Below are positions 8,566 through 17,577 of a DNA stretch of 64,000 nt, in pieces. A program made the translations under genes and the position numbers. Where the stretch lies: positions 119,101 to 183,100 of the IMG/VR virus record IMGVR_UViG_3300023223_000669. One strand, 5' to 3'. Below the pieces are notes generated by a model. It made no database searches, was not told the DNA's origin, and saw only the letters and a program-made list of their open reading frames with translations. Within the stretch, counting starts at the first letter, position 1; every line of letters starts with the position of its first letter. Origin of the DNA: a virus.

Positions 8566-9661
8566 AATATTACATTATCTCCGTAACCTCGGATTAGGTG
8601 GTACGGAAAAGACTTGCCAGTTGTTTTTTGAGCACGCGAGCAGTGATTTTGAAGTTACGGTTATACATGAAGAAAGTGGTGACTATACACGTATAGAGGA
8701 ATTTAATAAAGCCGCCAGGGTTAGTAAAGGATTGGTGCATGCTATTGATTCCTATGGGAGCAACCCACGACTGAAAGGTGACCCTGATCCAGCCCCTCTA
8801 CAAGAGGTTATCGACACTTTAAAGCCCGATATTTTACATGTCTATCGTAGCGGTTATAGCGAATTTCCGGCCAATTGCGTATATGTACCGCATACTGTTG
8901 AAACAAATGTATTTGGTTTTCTAGATCCATCTCTTAATGGTCGCACCCTTTTCATGAGTAAGTGGCTCATGGATTATGCACTTAAGAGTGGACGCTGGAA
9001 CGTAAAGGCTTTTGCGTGGGCAAAAGATAGGTTTGATTACGTGAACAATCCGGTTGAAATGCCCTACACAGACGCTACATTTTCTCACCTTTCAAGCGAT
9101 GCTATTTGGCTTGGTCGTTGTGGGCGTCCGGATAATGGCATCTACAATTCTGTAAGCGTAGACGCTGCTCGTCTGTTACGTCTACAGGGGTACGACATTC
9201 GCTTTTTAGTGGTGGCCGCACCACCCAATATGATCCTTGACTTGGAGCGTTACAAGATTCCTTTTGAAGCTATTGCACCCACGACAGATCCGTTAGTGCT
9301 GAGTCAATTTTACAACAGCGTGGACATTTATGCCCACGCTAGGGCGGACGGAGAAACCTTCGGTGTGAATATCGCTGAGGCAATGATCCATGGGAAACCC
9401 GTCGTGACGCATATCGCCACGCCGAGCTTCCCAGGTATGGGAGTATTCCAATCACAAACAGAGCTTGTCGAGGATGGCCTGACTGGTTTTATTGTACAAA
9501 ATAATGCAGCAGAATATGCCGAGGCACTCAAGCGTATTATCGAAGATGATCAATTGGCCGCGAAGATGCGAGTATTAGGACGTTTTAAAGCAACGCGTGA
9601 CTATCATGTTGATGCGTGCATGAAGAAGTTAGAGAGAATTTACCGAGAGGTTGTATCGTAA
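8558..9661 (+). CDS. GT4-type glycosyltransferase
   Basis: About 367 residues. Begins IKILHYLRNLGLGGTEKTCQL, the glycine loop of GT4 enzymes, and has 'ADGETFGVNIAEAMIHGKPV' near residue 262 with both donor-site acidic residues. Clearly paralogous to the gene at 10041 (shared 'HxRxGYxExP', 'VETNxFG', 'YNSVDIYAHAR' blocks). The ATG overlaps the cupin's stop. Probably GT-B, nucleotide-sugar dependent; sugar unknown. Confidence 0.85.
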   Translation: MIKILHYLRNLGLGGTEKTCQLFFEHASSDFEVTVIHEESGDYTRIEEFNKAARVSKGLVHAIDSYGSNPRLKGDPDPAPLQEVIDTLKPDILHVYRSGYSEFPANCVYVPHTVETNVFGFLDPSLNGRTLFMSKWLMDYALKSGRWNVKAFAWAKDRFDYVNNPVEMPYTDATFSHLSSDAIWLGRCGRPDNGIYNSVSVDAARLLRLQGYDIRFLVVAAPPNMILDLERYKIPFEAIAPTTDPLVLSQFYNSVDIYAHARADGETFGVNIAEAMIHGKPVVTHIATPSFPGMGVFQSQTELVEDGLTGFIVQNNAAEYAEALKRIIEDDQLAAKMRVLGRFKATRDYHVDACMKKLERIYREVVS

Positions 9662-10041
9662 TGCAAACACTAAAATTTGATAAGATGTTTCTCTTGCAGA
9701 GAATCAAGGAAAACCGCAAAAGACACGAAGAGATTTTCAATGAAGCCATTGGAAACTATCGTCAAACATTGATTGAAGCCATCGAGGCACGTCTTGAACT
9801 TGTGCGGACTGATGAAGCTTCGGAGTGGCATGGTCGCATTGACCTTGAGAAACCACAACACCATATTGCCGAGTATGATCGTGTCATCATGATGATTGAG
9901 CATTGTGTGGAGACAGAGATTGAGTTGGACGAACATGAGTATGCTCAGTATGTCATGGATAATTGGACATGGCAGCGTGGATTCCTGACTTCTAATTCAA
10001 TGTATTCTACCATGGCCGCTTCTGGTTGTGCCGCACTATAA
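9661..10041 (+). CDS. Unknown helical protein
   Basis: 126 residues. The ATG overlaps the previous stop by one base (TAATG). Charged, helix-rich N-terminal half (FLLQRIKENRKRHEEIFNEAI); the short C-terminal segment around DNWTWQRGF resembles small phage proteins of unknown role. Lies between two paralogous glycosyltransferase genes. Confidence 0.72.
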   Translation: MQTLKFDKMFLLQRIKENRKRHEEIFNEAIGNYRQTLIEAIEARLELVRTDEASEWHGRIDLEKPQHHIAEYDRVIMMIEHCVETEIELDEHEYAQYVMDNWTWQRGFLTSNSMYSTMAASGCAAL

Positions 10042-11192
10042 TGAGTAAGATCAAAGTAGTACATCACACTAAATATCTTGGCTATAGTGGTACGGATCGA
10101 ACAGCACAGTTATTTTGTAAGTACCTTGCTAAATCAGATCGTTTTGAGCCATTCATTGTGTATAGAAATCTACCGGATGCCTATCCACGACTTGAGATTG
10201 TGCAGGAATGGATTGGTGCTGATCATGTGATCCCATATGAATGGGAACCCGGAGAACAAGGCAAGAAAGCTCCATACGTACCTGAGCGATGTGATTTACA
10301 GCAAGTACTAGCGGACATCAATCCTGATATTGTACACCTACATCGTACAGGGTACGCTGAGCATCCTGGCTTCCGTTATATGGCTCCGTATGCCAAGTGG
10401 GTGGAAACTAATATCTTTGGCGAAGCTGATTTCACGCCCGAAAGCCAGATTGATATGCATATCTACATTTCGGATTATATTAGAGCAAGAGCTATGGGCA
10501 ACGGTAGTCCGGATGGTCCCGTGCTTTACAACCCTATTGACCAGCCCGTTCGTGATGTTACCCCTGGACTCAAGCTATTGTGTCGCGAAGAACTATTGGA
10601 CAAGTTCAAGATTCCTCGTGATGCTCTGCTGCTTGGACGCGTCGGACGAGCAGACAACTTTGACGCCATCTCTCTAAAAGCGTTTGCAGAGATTGAGCAG
10701 ATGCACCCGGAGGCGTTCTATATCGTTGTCAATCCCTGCCCTCGCTGGAAAGACGTAGCTGAGGAGTTAGGCATTCAGAACATCAGATTTAGTGAACCTA
10801 TCATTGACGACTATGATCTATCGAATTTCTATCATGGGCTGGATATTTATGCTCATGCTCGACATGACGGCGAATGCTGTCCCTGCAACATTCAGGAAGC
10901 GATGATGCACCGACTGCCCGTTGTTTCTCATGAGTCTGCTATCTACAATGGGCAGTCAGAGATTGTTGGTAACGCGGGATTCGTGGTGCCGCTTGGTGAT
11001 TACGTTGCGTATCGTGACGTATTGCATGAGTTGATTGTTAATCCAGAAATGGCCTCTGAGGATGAATCATGTTTGATTCGCCTCAGAGAGCACTTTGGCC
11101 TTGAAGCTCGTCGTCGTGCCATGCGATACTTCGAATCGGAGTGCATGACTAGTCAACTTGCACAGTTGTATGATTGGGTGTTAGCGAAATGA
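10041..11192 (+). CDS. GT4-type glycosyltransferase, paralogue of 8558-9661
   Basis: 383 residues. Starts IKVVHHTKYLGYSGTDRTAQL and carries 'HDGECCPCNIQEAMMHRLPV' at the donor site. Alignment by eye to 8558-9661 covers most of the length (HLHRTGYAEHPG, KWVETNIFG, FYHGLDIYAHAR), so the pair is a duplication with one small gene between. The unusual CCPC at the donor loop replaces the TFGV of its paralogue. Confidence 0.85.
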   Translation: MSKIKVVHHTKYLGYSGTDRTAQLFCKYLAKSDRFEPFIVYRNLPDAYPRLEIVQEWIGADHVIPYEWEPGEQGKKAPYVPERCDLQQVLADINPDIVHLHRTGYAEHPGFRYMAPYAKWVETNIFGEADFTPESQIDMHIYISDYIRARAMGNGSPDGPVLYNPIDQPVRDVTPGLKLLCREELLDKFKIPRDALLLGRVGRADNFDAISLKAFAEIEQMHPEAFYIVVNPCPRWKDVAEELGIQNIRFSEPIIDDYDLSNFYHGLDIYAHARHDGECCPCNIQEAMMHRLPVVSHESAIYNGQSEIVGNAGFVVPLGDYVAYRDVLHELIVNPEMASEDESCLIRLREHFGLEARRRAMRYFESECMTSQLAQLYDWVLAK

Positions 11193-11383
11193 CTATTGAG
11201 CTAGCAAAAGCCGTTTTAGAGTGGTGGGAAGACCAACCGCAAGAGCCAAAGCCTCGTTTTGTGCAACTAGCTGAGAATGAAGCCGAAAGAGTTCTCGATG
11301 AAGACGGTAAGTGTAAACGTTGTGGCGGCTGGGGTGCTCCTACTGGATGTCGCACTTGTGGCACAACTTGTATGGGTGGTTAA
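11189..11383 (+). CDS. Small protein with C-terminal zinc-binding-like cysteines
   Basis: 64 residues, starting at the ATG that overlaps the previous stop (ATGA). The end carries CKRCGGWGAPTGCRTCG, a compact CxxC-x7-CxxC that could hold one zinc. Function unknown; perhaps a nucleic-acid or protein adaptor. Confidence 0.65.
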   Translation: MTIELAKAVLEWWEDQPQEPKPRFVQLAENEAERVLDEDGKCKRCGGWGAPTGCRTCGTTCMGG

Positions 11384-11386
11384 TTC

Positions 11387-12115
11387 ATGACAAAAATCAT
11401 ATCTTTTTCTTTATGGGGAAACGAGCCCAAGTATTGTATTGGAGCTATCCGTAACGCGGAGCTTGCAGAGGAAATCTATCCTGGATGGGAAGTACACATA
11501 CAAATGGATTATCAAGTACCCATGTATGTCTGGCGAGCACTTGGAGAGATGGGCGACCACGTTCATGCTATTCGTCGTTTAGATCCAGAAACCCATGGTA
11601 TGGCCAAGGGCGACTGGCGTGGCATGTTTTGGCGTTTTGAGTATGCGTGTTGTCAGGGCTTGGACAATGAAGTGGAAGCATTCATTTCACGCGACTGCGA
11701 CAGCAGACTATTTCGCCGCGAAGCGGCAGCGGTTGAAGAGTGGCTAGAGAGTGGTAAAGGATTTCATATCATGAGGGATCATCCTTGGCATGGTTCACAA
11801 ATGTTGGGCGGTATGTGGGGTTGTCGCAATTATGCTCTACCTGAGTTTCTAGACCTCATGTATAATACGGATGGTACTAACAATCTACTCGGCCATCACG
11901 ATAATCGTTGGCAATGTGATCAAGACTTTCTGAACACCATGATTTATCCTCGTATCGTAAACGACGCGATGATTCATGCAAGCTTTTTGAAGATGGAACC
12001 ACACGCAAAAGACTTTCCTGTGCCCCGGCGGGGCACAGAATTTGTTGGACAGATTTTTGATGAGAACGACGCAGTTATACCTGAACACGTAGCCGCATTG
12101 GCACAAGCACTATGA
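11387..12115 (+). CDS. Putative GT-A-like glycosyltransferase
   Basis: 242 residues. The N-terminus (IISFSLWGNEPKYCIGAIRNA) and the motif FISRDCDSRLFRREA (about 102-116) look like a GT-A strand plus DxD metal site. The block HIMRDHPWHGSQMLGGMWG is characteristic of a small uncharacterised sugar-transferase-like family. A perfect 9-bp/3-loop hairpin (12018-12038) lies near the 3' end. Placed as glycosyltransferase by motif and context. Confidence 0.65.
   Translation: MTKIISFSLWGNEPKYCIGAIRNAELAEEIYPGWEVHIQMDYQVPMYVWRALGEMGDHVHAIRRLDPETHGMAKGDWRGMFWRFEYACCQGLDNEVEAFISRDCDSRLFRREAAAVEEWLESGKGFHIMRDHPWHGSQMLGGMWGCRNYALPEFLDLMYNTDGTNNLLGHHDNRWQCDQDFLNTMIYPRIVNDAMIHASFLKMEPHAKDFPVPRRGTEFVGQIFDENDAVIPEHVAALAQAL
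12018..12038. repeat. Perfect intragenic hairpin, 9-bp stem
   Basis: GC-rich stem CTGTGCCCC with a GGC loop, inside the gene ending at 12115. It encodes part of the conserved reading frame and has no T-run, so a terminator is unlikely. Confidence 0.6.
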
Positions 12116-12468
12116 AAACCTTAGATTTTGATGAAATCAAACAAGATGTCGTAAATTTCTTACTTGAAACATGTCTTGATACTCATGTAACAGGATGTGT
12201 GTTTGAAAATCGAGTCGTATTTAATGTCTATGTTAGAAATTCAACGCTCGATATAGACGAGGGTCGTCTGCAAGCAATCTTAGCAAAGTATAATTTGGTG
12301 GGAGATGATGACTTAGTACATACATTTCCAGTGAGTCCAGGAGGATTTTACAATCAGTATTTTAATATTGGTTGTACGGCTCAAGAGGCCATACGTGTAT
12401 CCATGACTTTAGATCCTAATTATCAAAAACCAAACGAAGATCCTATTGCTGTTGTACGTCCATTATGA
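12112..12468 (+). CDS. Unknown protein, 118 residues
   Basis: Acidic protein, no recognised domain. Four-base overlap with the genes on both sides (ATGA), so it is translated as part of the same operon. Its place just before the IMPDH/GMP reductase-like gene says nothing firm about function. Confidence 0.68.
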   Translation: MKTLDFDEIKQDVVNFLLETCLDTHVTGCVFENRVVFNVYVRNSTLDIDEGRLQAILAKYNLVGDDDLVHTFPVSPGGFYNQYFNIGCTAQEAIRVSMTLDPNYQKPNEDPIAVVRPL

Positions 12469-13547
12469 AAGCTCTAACGTTTGATGATATCTCTCTTGTC
12501 CCGCGATACAACAACATTGCTTCGCGGAACGACGTAGACACCAACGTACAGTTTGGGGGTCTCAAATTGAAAATTCCTGTGTTTTCAGCCAATATGGAGA
12601 CTGTAACTGGTGCTACAATGGCTGATAAAATGTCACAACTTGGTGGCCTTGGGTTTCTTCATAGATTTTGTTCTATTGAAGATAATGTTTCTATGTACCT
12701 TGATGCTACGCCCGGTAAAGGAATATCAAAACGAGACCACCTAGTACAAGGCACTGAAGCTGTAGTGTCACTCGGTATCAATGAGGGACTTGAGCGTTTC
12801 CATGCTCACTATGAGGTAGGTGCTCGCTACTTCTGTGTTGATATTGCACATGGTCACAGTCAGTTGGTTGGACGTATTATTCAACAGATCAAAGAATTCA
12901 GCGATGACACGTTTGTCATCGCTGGGAACGTCTGTCACGCTGCCGGGGCTGAATACCTTGCAGACAAGGGTGCTGATGCGGTAAAAGTTGGTGTCGGCCC
13001 CGGAAGCGTATGCACCACACGCATCAAAACCGGTTTCGGTGTGCCACAGTTTTCGGCAATCAAAGCTTGTCGAAGAATCAATGTCTTTGTCATTGCTGAT
13101 GGTGGTATACGGCATCCGGGGGATGCCGTAAAAGCATTTGTGGCGGGTGCAGATGCCATCATGTTAGGCGGCATGCTTGCCGGGTGCGACGAAACCCCTG
13201 GTGAAATTCAGCATGAAACTATTACGCTTGGTGGTACTTACCATGATCATAAGTTCAATGTCAAAAACTCGGGATACAAAGTATTCCGAGGCATGGCTTC
13301 CAAGGAAGCTCAGGATGATTTCATGGGCAAAATGAGCGGCTGGAAAACGTCCGAAGGCGTAGAGATTAAGATTGAGGCTAAAGGGCCTGTTGTGAACGTA
13401 GTGAACGATCTCATGGGCGGTATTCGTAGTGGTATGACTTATGTTGGAGCCAATAGACTGAAGGAACTACGAGAGCGAGCAGACTGGGTAGAAGTTACTG
13501 CTGCTGGCCGAACAGAAGGTAGCCCGCATGGCGAAGGGAGACTATGA
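12465..13547 (+). CDS. IMP dehydrogenase/GMP reductase family enzyme
   Basis: 360-residue TIM-barrel enzyme without CBS domains. The start (LTFDDISLVPRYN) and the catalytic loop GVGPGSVCTTR (Cys183) identify the family. GPGSVCTTR, YKVFRGMASKEAQ and GGIRSGMTYVGA favour GMP reductase; the C-terminal EVTAAGRTEGSPHGEG recalls IMP dehydrogenase. The reaction is therefore either IMP to XMP or GMP to IMP. Either would tune guanine nucleotides, relevant to the GDP-sugar genes downstream. Contains two strong hairpins (12899-12924, 13108-13130). Confidence 0.88.
   Translation: MKALTFDDISLVPRYNNIASRNDVDTNVQFGGLKLKIPVFSANMETVTGATMADKMSQLGGLGFLHRFCSIEDNVSMYLDATPGKGISKRDHLVQGTEAVVSLGINEGLERFHAHYEVGARYFCVDIAHGHSQLVGRIIQQIKEFSDDTFVIAGNVCHAAGAEYLADKGADAVKVGVGPGSVCTTRIKTGFGVPQFSAIKACRRINVFVIADGGIRHPGDAVKAFVAGADAIMLGGMLAGCDETPGEIQHETITLGGTYHDHKFNVKNSGYKVFRGMASKEAQDDFMGKMSGWKTSEGVEIKIEAKGPVVNVVNDLMGGIRSGMTYVGANRLKELRERADWVEVTAAGRTEGSPHGEGRL
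12899..12924. repeat. Perfect intragenic hairpin, 11-bp stem
   Basis: Stem CAGCGATGACA, loop CGTT, inside the IMPDH/GMPR-like gene. No following T-run. Confidence 0.65.
13108..13130. repeat. Perfect intragenic hairpin, 10-bp stem
   Basis: Stem TACGGCATCC, loop GGG, in the same gene as the hairpin at 12899, about 185 bases downstream. No T-run. Confidence 0.65.
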
Positions 13548-13975
13548 ATCAAATTCACAAACTACCGCAACGTATAATAGACAAGATTTCTATTAATGGC
13601 AAGACCGATTGTTGGGAGTGGATCGCGTGCATTGATCGTGGTGGATATGCCAGAATCCAATATCAAGGTAAATTTGCTTCTGCTCATAGAATTGTTTATC
13701 AGTTACTTTGTGGCGAAATTCATAATGAGACATTAGATCATTTATGTCGCGTGCGTCATTGTGTAAATCCAGATCATCTAGAAGCTGTTTCGAATAAGAA
13801 AAATTGTTTGAGAGGAAATGGTCCTACGGCTAAAAACGCTCGTAAAACTCATTGTAAACGCGGACATCCATTATCAGGTAGTAATTTAGCGTTATGGAAA
13901 TCTGGTGGTCGTAGATGTAAAACATGCATGAATGATCGCAAACAAGCGAGAAGGAGAGCGGGATGCGGATATTAG
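13544..13975 (+). CDS. HNH homing endonuclease with CKRGH zinc tail
   Basis: 143-residue free-standing HNH_3-type endonuclease. Order: CWEW..DRGGYARI, AHRIVYQL, LDHLCRVRHCVNPDHLEAVS (HNH catalytic and zinc residues, about 65-84), then a C-terminal zinc ribbon THCKRGHP...RRCKTCMNDRK. Such genes cut DNA at a site lacking the insertion and spread by repair. It overlaps both neighbours by only a few bases and looks more AT-rich than they do, consistent with recent insertion. Confidence 0.92.
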   Translation: MNQIHKLPQRIIDKISINGKTDCWEWIACIDRGGYARIQYQGKFASAHRIVYQLLCGEIHNETLDHLCRVRHCVNPDHLEAVSNKKNCLRGNGPTAKNARKTHCKRGHPLSGSNLALWKSGGRRCKTCMNDRKQARRRAGCGY

Positions 13976-14874
13976 TATCGTACCGCGGCATTCCGCAAAG
14001 TCCAGGCTGGAGTACAGGAGACATGGTTGTCAAGGCATTTCGTGCCCTAGGTCATAAAGTTTTTCCGTATGCTAAGTACTACCAAGAGAATCGTTGGGTA
14101 GACGAACGTCCGCCATTAGATAGATACGATTGGGATTTGATTTTAGTTCTTGAATGCAACGACGGCGAGCCTCAGTATCCAGAGTTGCGTATCACGCGAG
14201 CACGAAAGAAGGCGTGTTGGCTCTTTGATACGAGCTATCACGAAGATCGTTACACGTTGTTTGCCAAGTATTTTGGTTTCGATTACCATTTTCTAGCCAA
14301 CCCACTGACGGTCCAAGAATACAAAGTATGGGAGTTTTCTAATGTCCATTACCTACCTTATGCATGCGACCGTGACCTACATGGACGTTCGTTGGAGCGT
14401 CCCAAGACGCGTGACGTGGTGCTTGTTGGCTCTATCCGGGATGATAGGCTTAAGCTTGCTCGCGAACTTAGTATTTTGGGGGTAGACCTTGAATTGATCG
14501 GGGATGTATTCCGAGAAGACTACATTGACGCCCTGGCGTCCGCCAAGATTGTCGTCAACCAAAACCCTATGGAGGGTCGTGGGCTTTTGAACATGCGTTT
14601 TTGGGAAGCACAGGCTGCGGGAGCATATGTACTTACCGAACGAGAAGATTTGTCTCTCAACGCGGAATTCATCACGCCCTGTATCGCAGGATCATACAAG
14701 GGTCCGCGGGATTTAGCCTCTCAGTGTAATAGTCTATTGTGCGAGCAGGATCTTAATCAAATTATGACTAATGCCCTGATACATAGTTCACAAAAGTATG
14801 CTTTCGAGCACCACACCTATCAGAATCGTTGTGAGACTATTCTTGATACGATATTTCCCCATGAAAGAAACTGA
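13963..14874 (+). CDS. CgeB-like glycosyltransferase
   Basis: 303 residues. Starts MRILVSYRGIPQSPGWSTGD; the C-terminal half has VLVGSIRDDRLKLAREL, ALASAKIVVNQNP, and GLLNMRFWEAQAAGAYVLTE, the pattern of the CgeB/DUF3880-type GT-B family in which the nucleotide-sugar site ends in 'R.FEa.AaGa.llT'. AAGGAGAG precedes the ATG. Substrate unknown. Confidence 0.82.
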   Translation: MRILVSYRGIPQSPGWSTGDMVVKAFRALGHKVFPYAKYYQENRWVDERPPLDRYDWDLILVLECNDGEPQYPELRITRARKKACWLFDTSYHEDRYTLFAKYFGFDYHFLANPLTVQEYKVWEFSNVHYLPYACDRDLHGRSLERPKTRDVVLVGSIRDDRLKLARELSILGVDLELIGDVFREDYIDALASAKIVVNQNPMEGRGLLNMRFWEAQAAGAYVLTEREDLSLNAEFITPCIAGSYKGPRDLASQCNSLLCEQDLNQIMTNALIHSSQKYAFEHHTYQNRCETILDTIFPHERN

Positions 14875-15523
14875 TACTATCAGTGTACTGATCTGTGTTC
14901 ACAGTCAGGACCAAGAACACGACGCCCTCCTACAGCGGGCACTCGAATCCTTAGTGCGGCAGACGTACGAGGATTTTCAAACGGTTGTCGTGTTAGATGA
15001 GTGCTGGGAGAGCACTCTCAGCATCGTGGAAAGCTATGGTGAAGTACTAGATATTCGTTTTTTCAAGCGTCCCCAGAAACAAGGTTTGGCTGCGGCGAAG
15101 AACTTTGGCTTATCGAAGTGTGAAGGCGATTGGGTTGCCTACCTTGATGCCGATGATAGATATATGGATTGTAAGCTTGATGTCCAGCGTAAATGGATGT
15201 TAGAACATCCAGTTGATTTTTGTGGTACACATTCTTGGGATATTCTTGATGGTTATATGGTGCCTAATTGTTTTGGTGTTACGGCATACGTGACACATAA
15301 TGAGATCATAGAAGCATTACCGGAAGAAAATGTCATGTGTCACGGCAGTATGATGATCAGAAAGATCGCTATTGATAGTCTTCATGGTTACCAAACTGAT
15401 AAGGTTTATCTTGGCCGAGAAGATTGGGAGTTATGGGTGAGAGCCGTTCAGGCTGGTTTCCGTTTTGGCCAAGTGCCGGAACGCCTCTATGTATATTCTT
15501 TAGGAACTTCTGTACCTCGGTAA
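14861..15523 (+). CDS. GT2 family glycosyltransferase
   Basis: 220 residues from the ATG at 14861. ISVLICVHSQDQEHDALLQRA, QTYEDFQTVVVLDE and WVAYLDADDRYMDCKL (DxDD metal motif) define GT2. The C-terminal REDWELWVRAVQAGFRFG has the acceptor-side acidic residues. Compact for the family. The start overlaps the CgeB-like gene end by 14 bases. Confidence 0.88.
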   Translation: MKETDTISVLICVHSQDQEHDALLQRALESLVRQTYEDFQTVVVLDECWESTLSIVESYGEVLDIRFFKRPQKQGLAAAKNFGLSKCEGDWVAYLDADDRYMDCKLDVQRKWMLEHPVDFCGTHSWDILDGYMVPNCFGVTAYVTHNEIIEALPEENVMCHGSMMIRKIAIDSLHGYQTDKVYLGREDWELWVRAVQAGFRFGQVPERLYVYSLGTSVPR

Positions 15524-15527
15524 TGCT

Positions 15528-15959
15528 ATGCGACTTGTTGATGTATATTACGATCGATTTTTAACGAAGTATTCAATTGATTCTACGACTGAATGTTGGA
15601 TTTGGGATGGTTGTAGGGACCAAGATGGATATGGTCAGTTTCATTATCAGAAGACGGTACGAGCACATAGGTTCATCTATGAATATATCTATGGTCCTAT
15701 TCCCGATGGTATGACAGTACATCATAATTGTGGTATTAGAGAGTGTGTGAATCCAGACCATTTAGAGCTTCTGTCTTGTAGAGATAATGTTTTACAAAAT
15801 GGGGGTCCTACTGCTATCAATGCCGCCAAAACACACTGTAAGCGTGGCCATAGTTTTGACGAACCCAATACTTATGTAGATAAGTATGGTCATAGAACCT
15901 GTCGTGCATGTCGTAAGCTTCGTAAACAAAAAAGTCAGGCTAGGTATCAACAGTCATGA
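15528..15959 (+). CDS. HNH homing endonuclease with CKRGH zinc tail
   Basis: 143 residues, same architecture as the gene at 13544: CWIWDGCRDQDGYGQF, AHRFIYEYIYG, VHHNCGIRECVNPDHLELLS, then THCKRGHSF...RTCRACRKLRK. Inserted between two glycosyltransferase genes with a four-base gap upstream and an ATGA overlap downstream. Equal length and order show close relation to 13544, 50517 and 55868. Confidence 0.92.
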   Translation: MRLVDVYYDRFLTKYSIDSTTECWIWDGCRDQDGYGQFHYQKTVRAHRFIYEYIYGPIPDGMTVHHNCGIRECVNPDHLELLSCRDNVLQNGGPTAINAAKTHCKRGHSFDEPNTYVDKYGHRTCRACRKLRKQKSQARYQQS

Positions 15960-16930
15960 AAATTCTATATATAGGCTTGCTTTACAACTATGGCAAGAAA
16001 GCAGAAGGGTTTTCTTACGAACACTTTAACCTAGAAGCTGGTTTCAAGGACTGTGCTGACCGTGGCATGTTTCAAGTAGATAGTCTCTACCCCGATGAAT
16101 GTAGCAATATTCATAGTGCTGCGTTGGAACTAGTCATTGATGGTGGATATGATGCTATTTTCCATGTTGCTTTCAATGAGCATTTGGATTTCCCGGAGTC
16201 AGCAGCAAAGCTGGCCATCAAGAAAGAGATCCCCGTGATTCAATGGGACTGTGATTCGTCTTGGCGGTTTGGTCATTGGATTCAGCCACGCAAAGATCGT
16301 GTCAGTCACTTCGTTACGACACATTCGCGTACAGTAGAGTGGTATGAGCGTTTTGGCATGAAAATCATCAAGTCTCAATGGGGAGGTTCTCCGTACTACC
16401 ACCCAAAGGGTGGTGATATTCAGTATGACGTGACGTTTGTTGGTCAGAAACATGGTCGTATGCCTGATGGTCGTTTTCTACGCTCTGAGATCGTAGACTC
16501 TATTCTGGCATCAGATATTCAAATTGATCTCTTTGGTAATTATTGGGAAGGATATGAGAATTGGCATGGTTATCTCACCAGCTTCCATGATATGATCGAT
16601 GTTTTTGATACAAGCAAGATTTGTCTCAATCTGTCGAATCCGTGGCACCATGGTACTATGCCTCAAATCAAGGGTAGACACTTCGAGATCCCGCAGACCG
16701 GCAGATTGCAGGTTTGTACCCCGGCGGACGACTTGGAGTCTTATTTTGAAGATGGCAAAGAGATTGTTATTGCCAAGACGCCCGCCGAGTTGATTGAGAA
16801 GCTACAGTATTACTTGGATAACGAAGAAGAACGCGAGACTATCGCCAAAGCTGGCCGTGATCGCATGCTTGCGGACCATCAGTGGTATCACCGCTTCGAG
16901 CGTATTTTCAAAGAGGTTGGTATCCTATGA
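15956..16930 (+). CDS. CgeB-like glycosyltransferase
   Basis: 324 residues. N-terminal KILYIGLLYNYGKKAEGFSYE and VIQWDCDSSWRFGHWI; C-terminal YDVTFVGQKHGRM, FDTSKICLNLSN, QIKGRHFEIPQTGRLQVCTP and EIVIAKTPAELIEKLQYYL. This is the CgeB/Glyco_trans_1_2 pattern where R.FE...tG..qlt binds the donor phosphate. Related in type, though not closely, to 13963-14874. Confidence 0.85.
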   Translation: MKILYIGLLYNYGKKAEGFSYEHFNLEAGFKDCADRGMFQVDSLYPDECSNIHSAALELVIDGGYDAIFHVAFNEHLDFPESAAKLAIKKEIPVIQWDCDSSWRFGHWIQPRKDRVSHFVTTHSRTVEWYERFGMKIIKSQWGGSPYYHPKGGDIQYDVTFVGQKHGRMPDGRFLRSEIVDSILASDIQIDLFGNYWEGYENWHGYLTSFHDMIDVFDTSKICLNLSNPWHHGTMPQIKGRHFEIPQTGRLQVCTPADDLESYFEDGKEIVIAKTPAELIEKLQYYLDNEEERETIAKAGRDRMLADHQWYHRFERIFKEVGIL

Positions 16931-17577
16931 CTCAAGGCTATAACAAATTCAAAGATTCGCCTGACAATCATGACTTCATGACCAGCGATCATATCGCTGG
17001 GTTTCTGCGTAATCACAGGACTGGACTTGATAATCGAGGCCGTCATACTCTTGCTAGGCTTGTTGCATCATATGATGACCCTAAAGTCTTAGATGTTGCT
17101 TGTGGTACATGTGTGAATTGGGAAGTTTTCAAGACGGCTGGTGTTACATGTCGGTATGTAGGCTTGGATCGTACGGAAGGAATGTTGCGTGAGGCTGATA
17201 AACGTTACGGCGGCGAGATCAGTTTACATCATGGTTATGTACAAGAAACATATTTGCCTGATGATTTCGCTGACATAGTGATCATGCGACATATCCTTGA
17301 GCATCTTCAAGAGGGCTACGAAGATGCTATCCGCGAGGGACTTCGGGTTGCCTCTAAGGAACTCGTAGTGGTGTTTTTCCTGGAACCTTCTAGTGCGGCC
17401 GAGGATGATATCAGTGAATCTGAACCTGATGAGAATGGCTGCACGTACTTCTGGAACATTTATAGCTGGGACAAATTTACAGAGTTTGTTGTTGGCCTTG
17501 GCGTGCAGATGAAAGTAGGGCATGTGGCTACTCCTGGAGCGGCCCATGCGGATACTATTGTACGATTGATCAAATGA
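16927..17577 (+). CDS. SAM-dependent class I methyltransferase
   Basis: 216 residues from the ATGA-overlapping start. Motif I VLDVACGTCVNWEVF (about 52-66), acidic loop end CRYVGLDRTEGML, and motif IV FADIVIMRHILEHL. Fits the Methyltransf_11 type. Position among sugar transferases suggests sugar O- or N-methylation, but the sequence alone does not show the substrate. Confidence 0.85.
   Translation: MTQGYNKFKDSPDNHDFMTSDHIAGFLRNHRTGLDNRGRHTLARLVASYDDPKVLDVACGTCVNWEVFKTAGVTCRYVGLDRTEGMLREADKRYGGEISLHHGYVQETYLPDDFADIVIMRHILEHLQEGYEDAIREGLRVASKELVVVFFLEPSSAAEDDISESEPDENGCTYFWNIYSWDKFTEFVVGLGVQMKVGHVATPGAAHADTIVRLIK

Noticed and set aside
10037-10042. TATAAT at the start of the GT4 gene at 10041
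   Set aside because: It comes from the TAA stop/ATG overlap and has no -35; not counted with the leaderless promoters.
12018-12038. GC-rich hairpin as an intrinsic terminator
   Set aside because: Lies within a conserved reading frame, no T-run, and the operon continues without a break.
13544-13975. HNH genes as parts of group I introns
   Set aside because: Flanking genes have complete reading frames with normal ends, and the HNH genes sit between genes rather than inside them, so they look free-standing.
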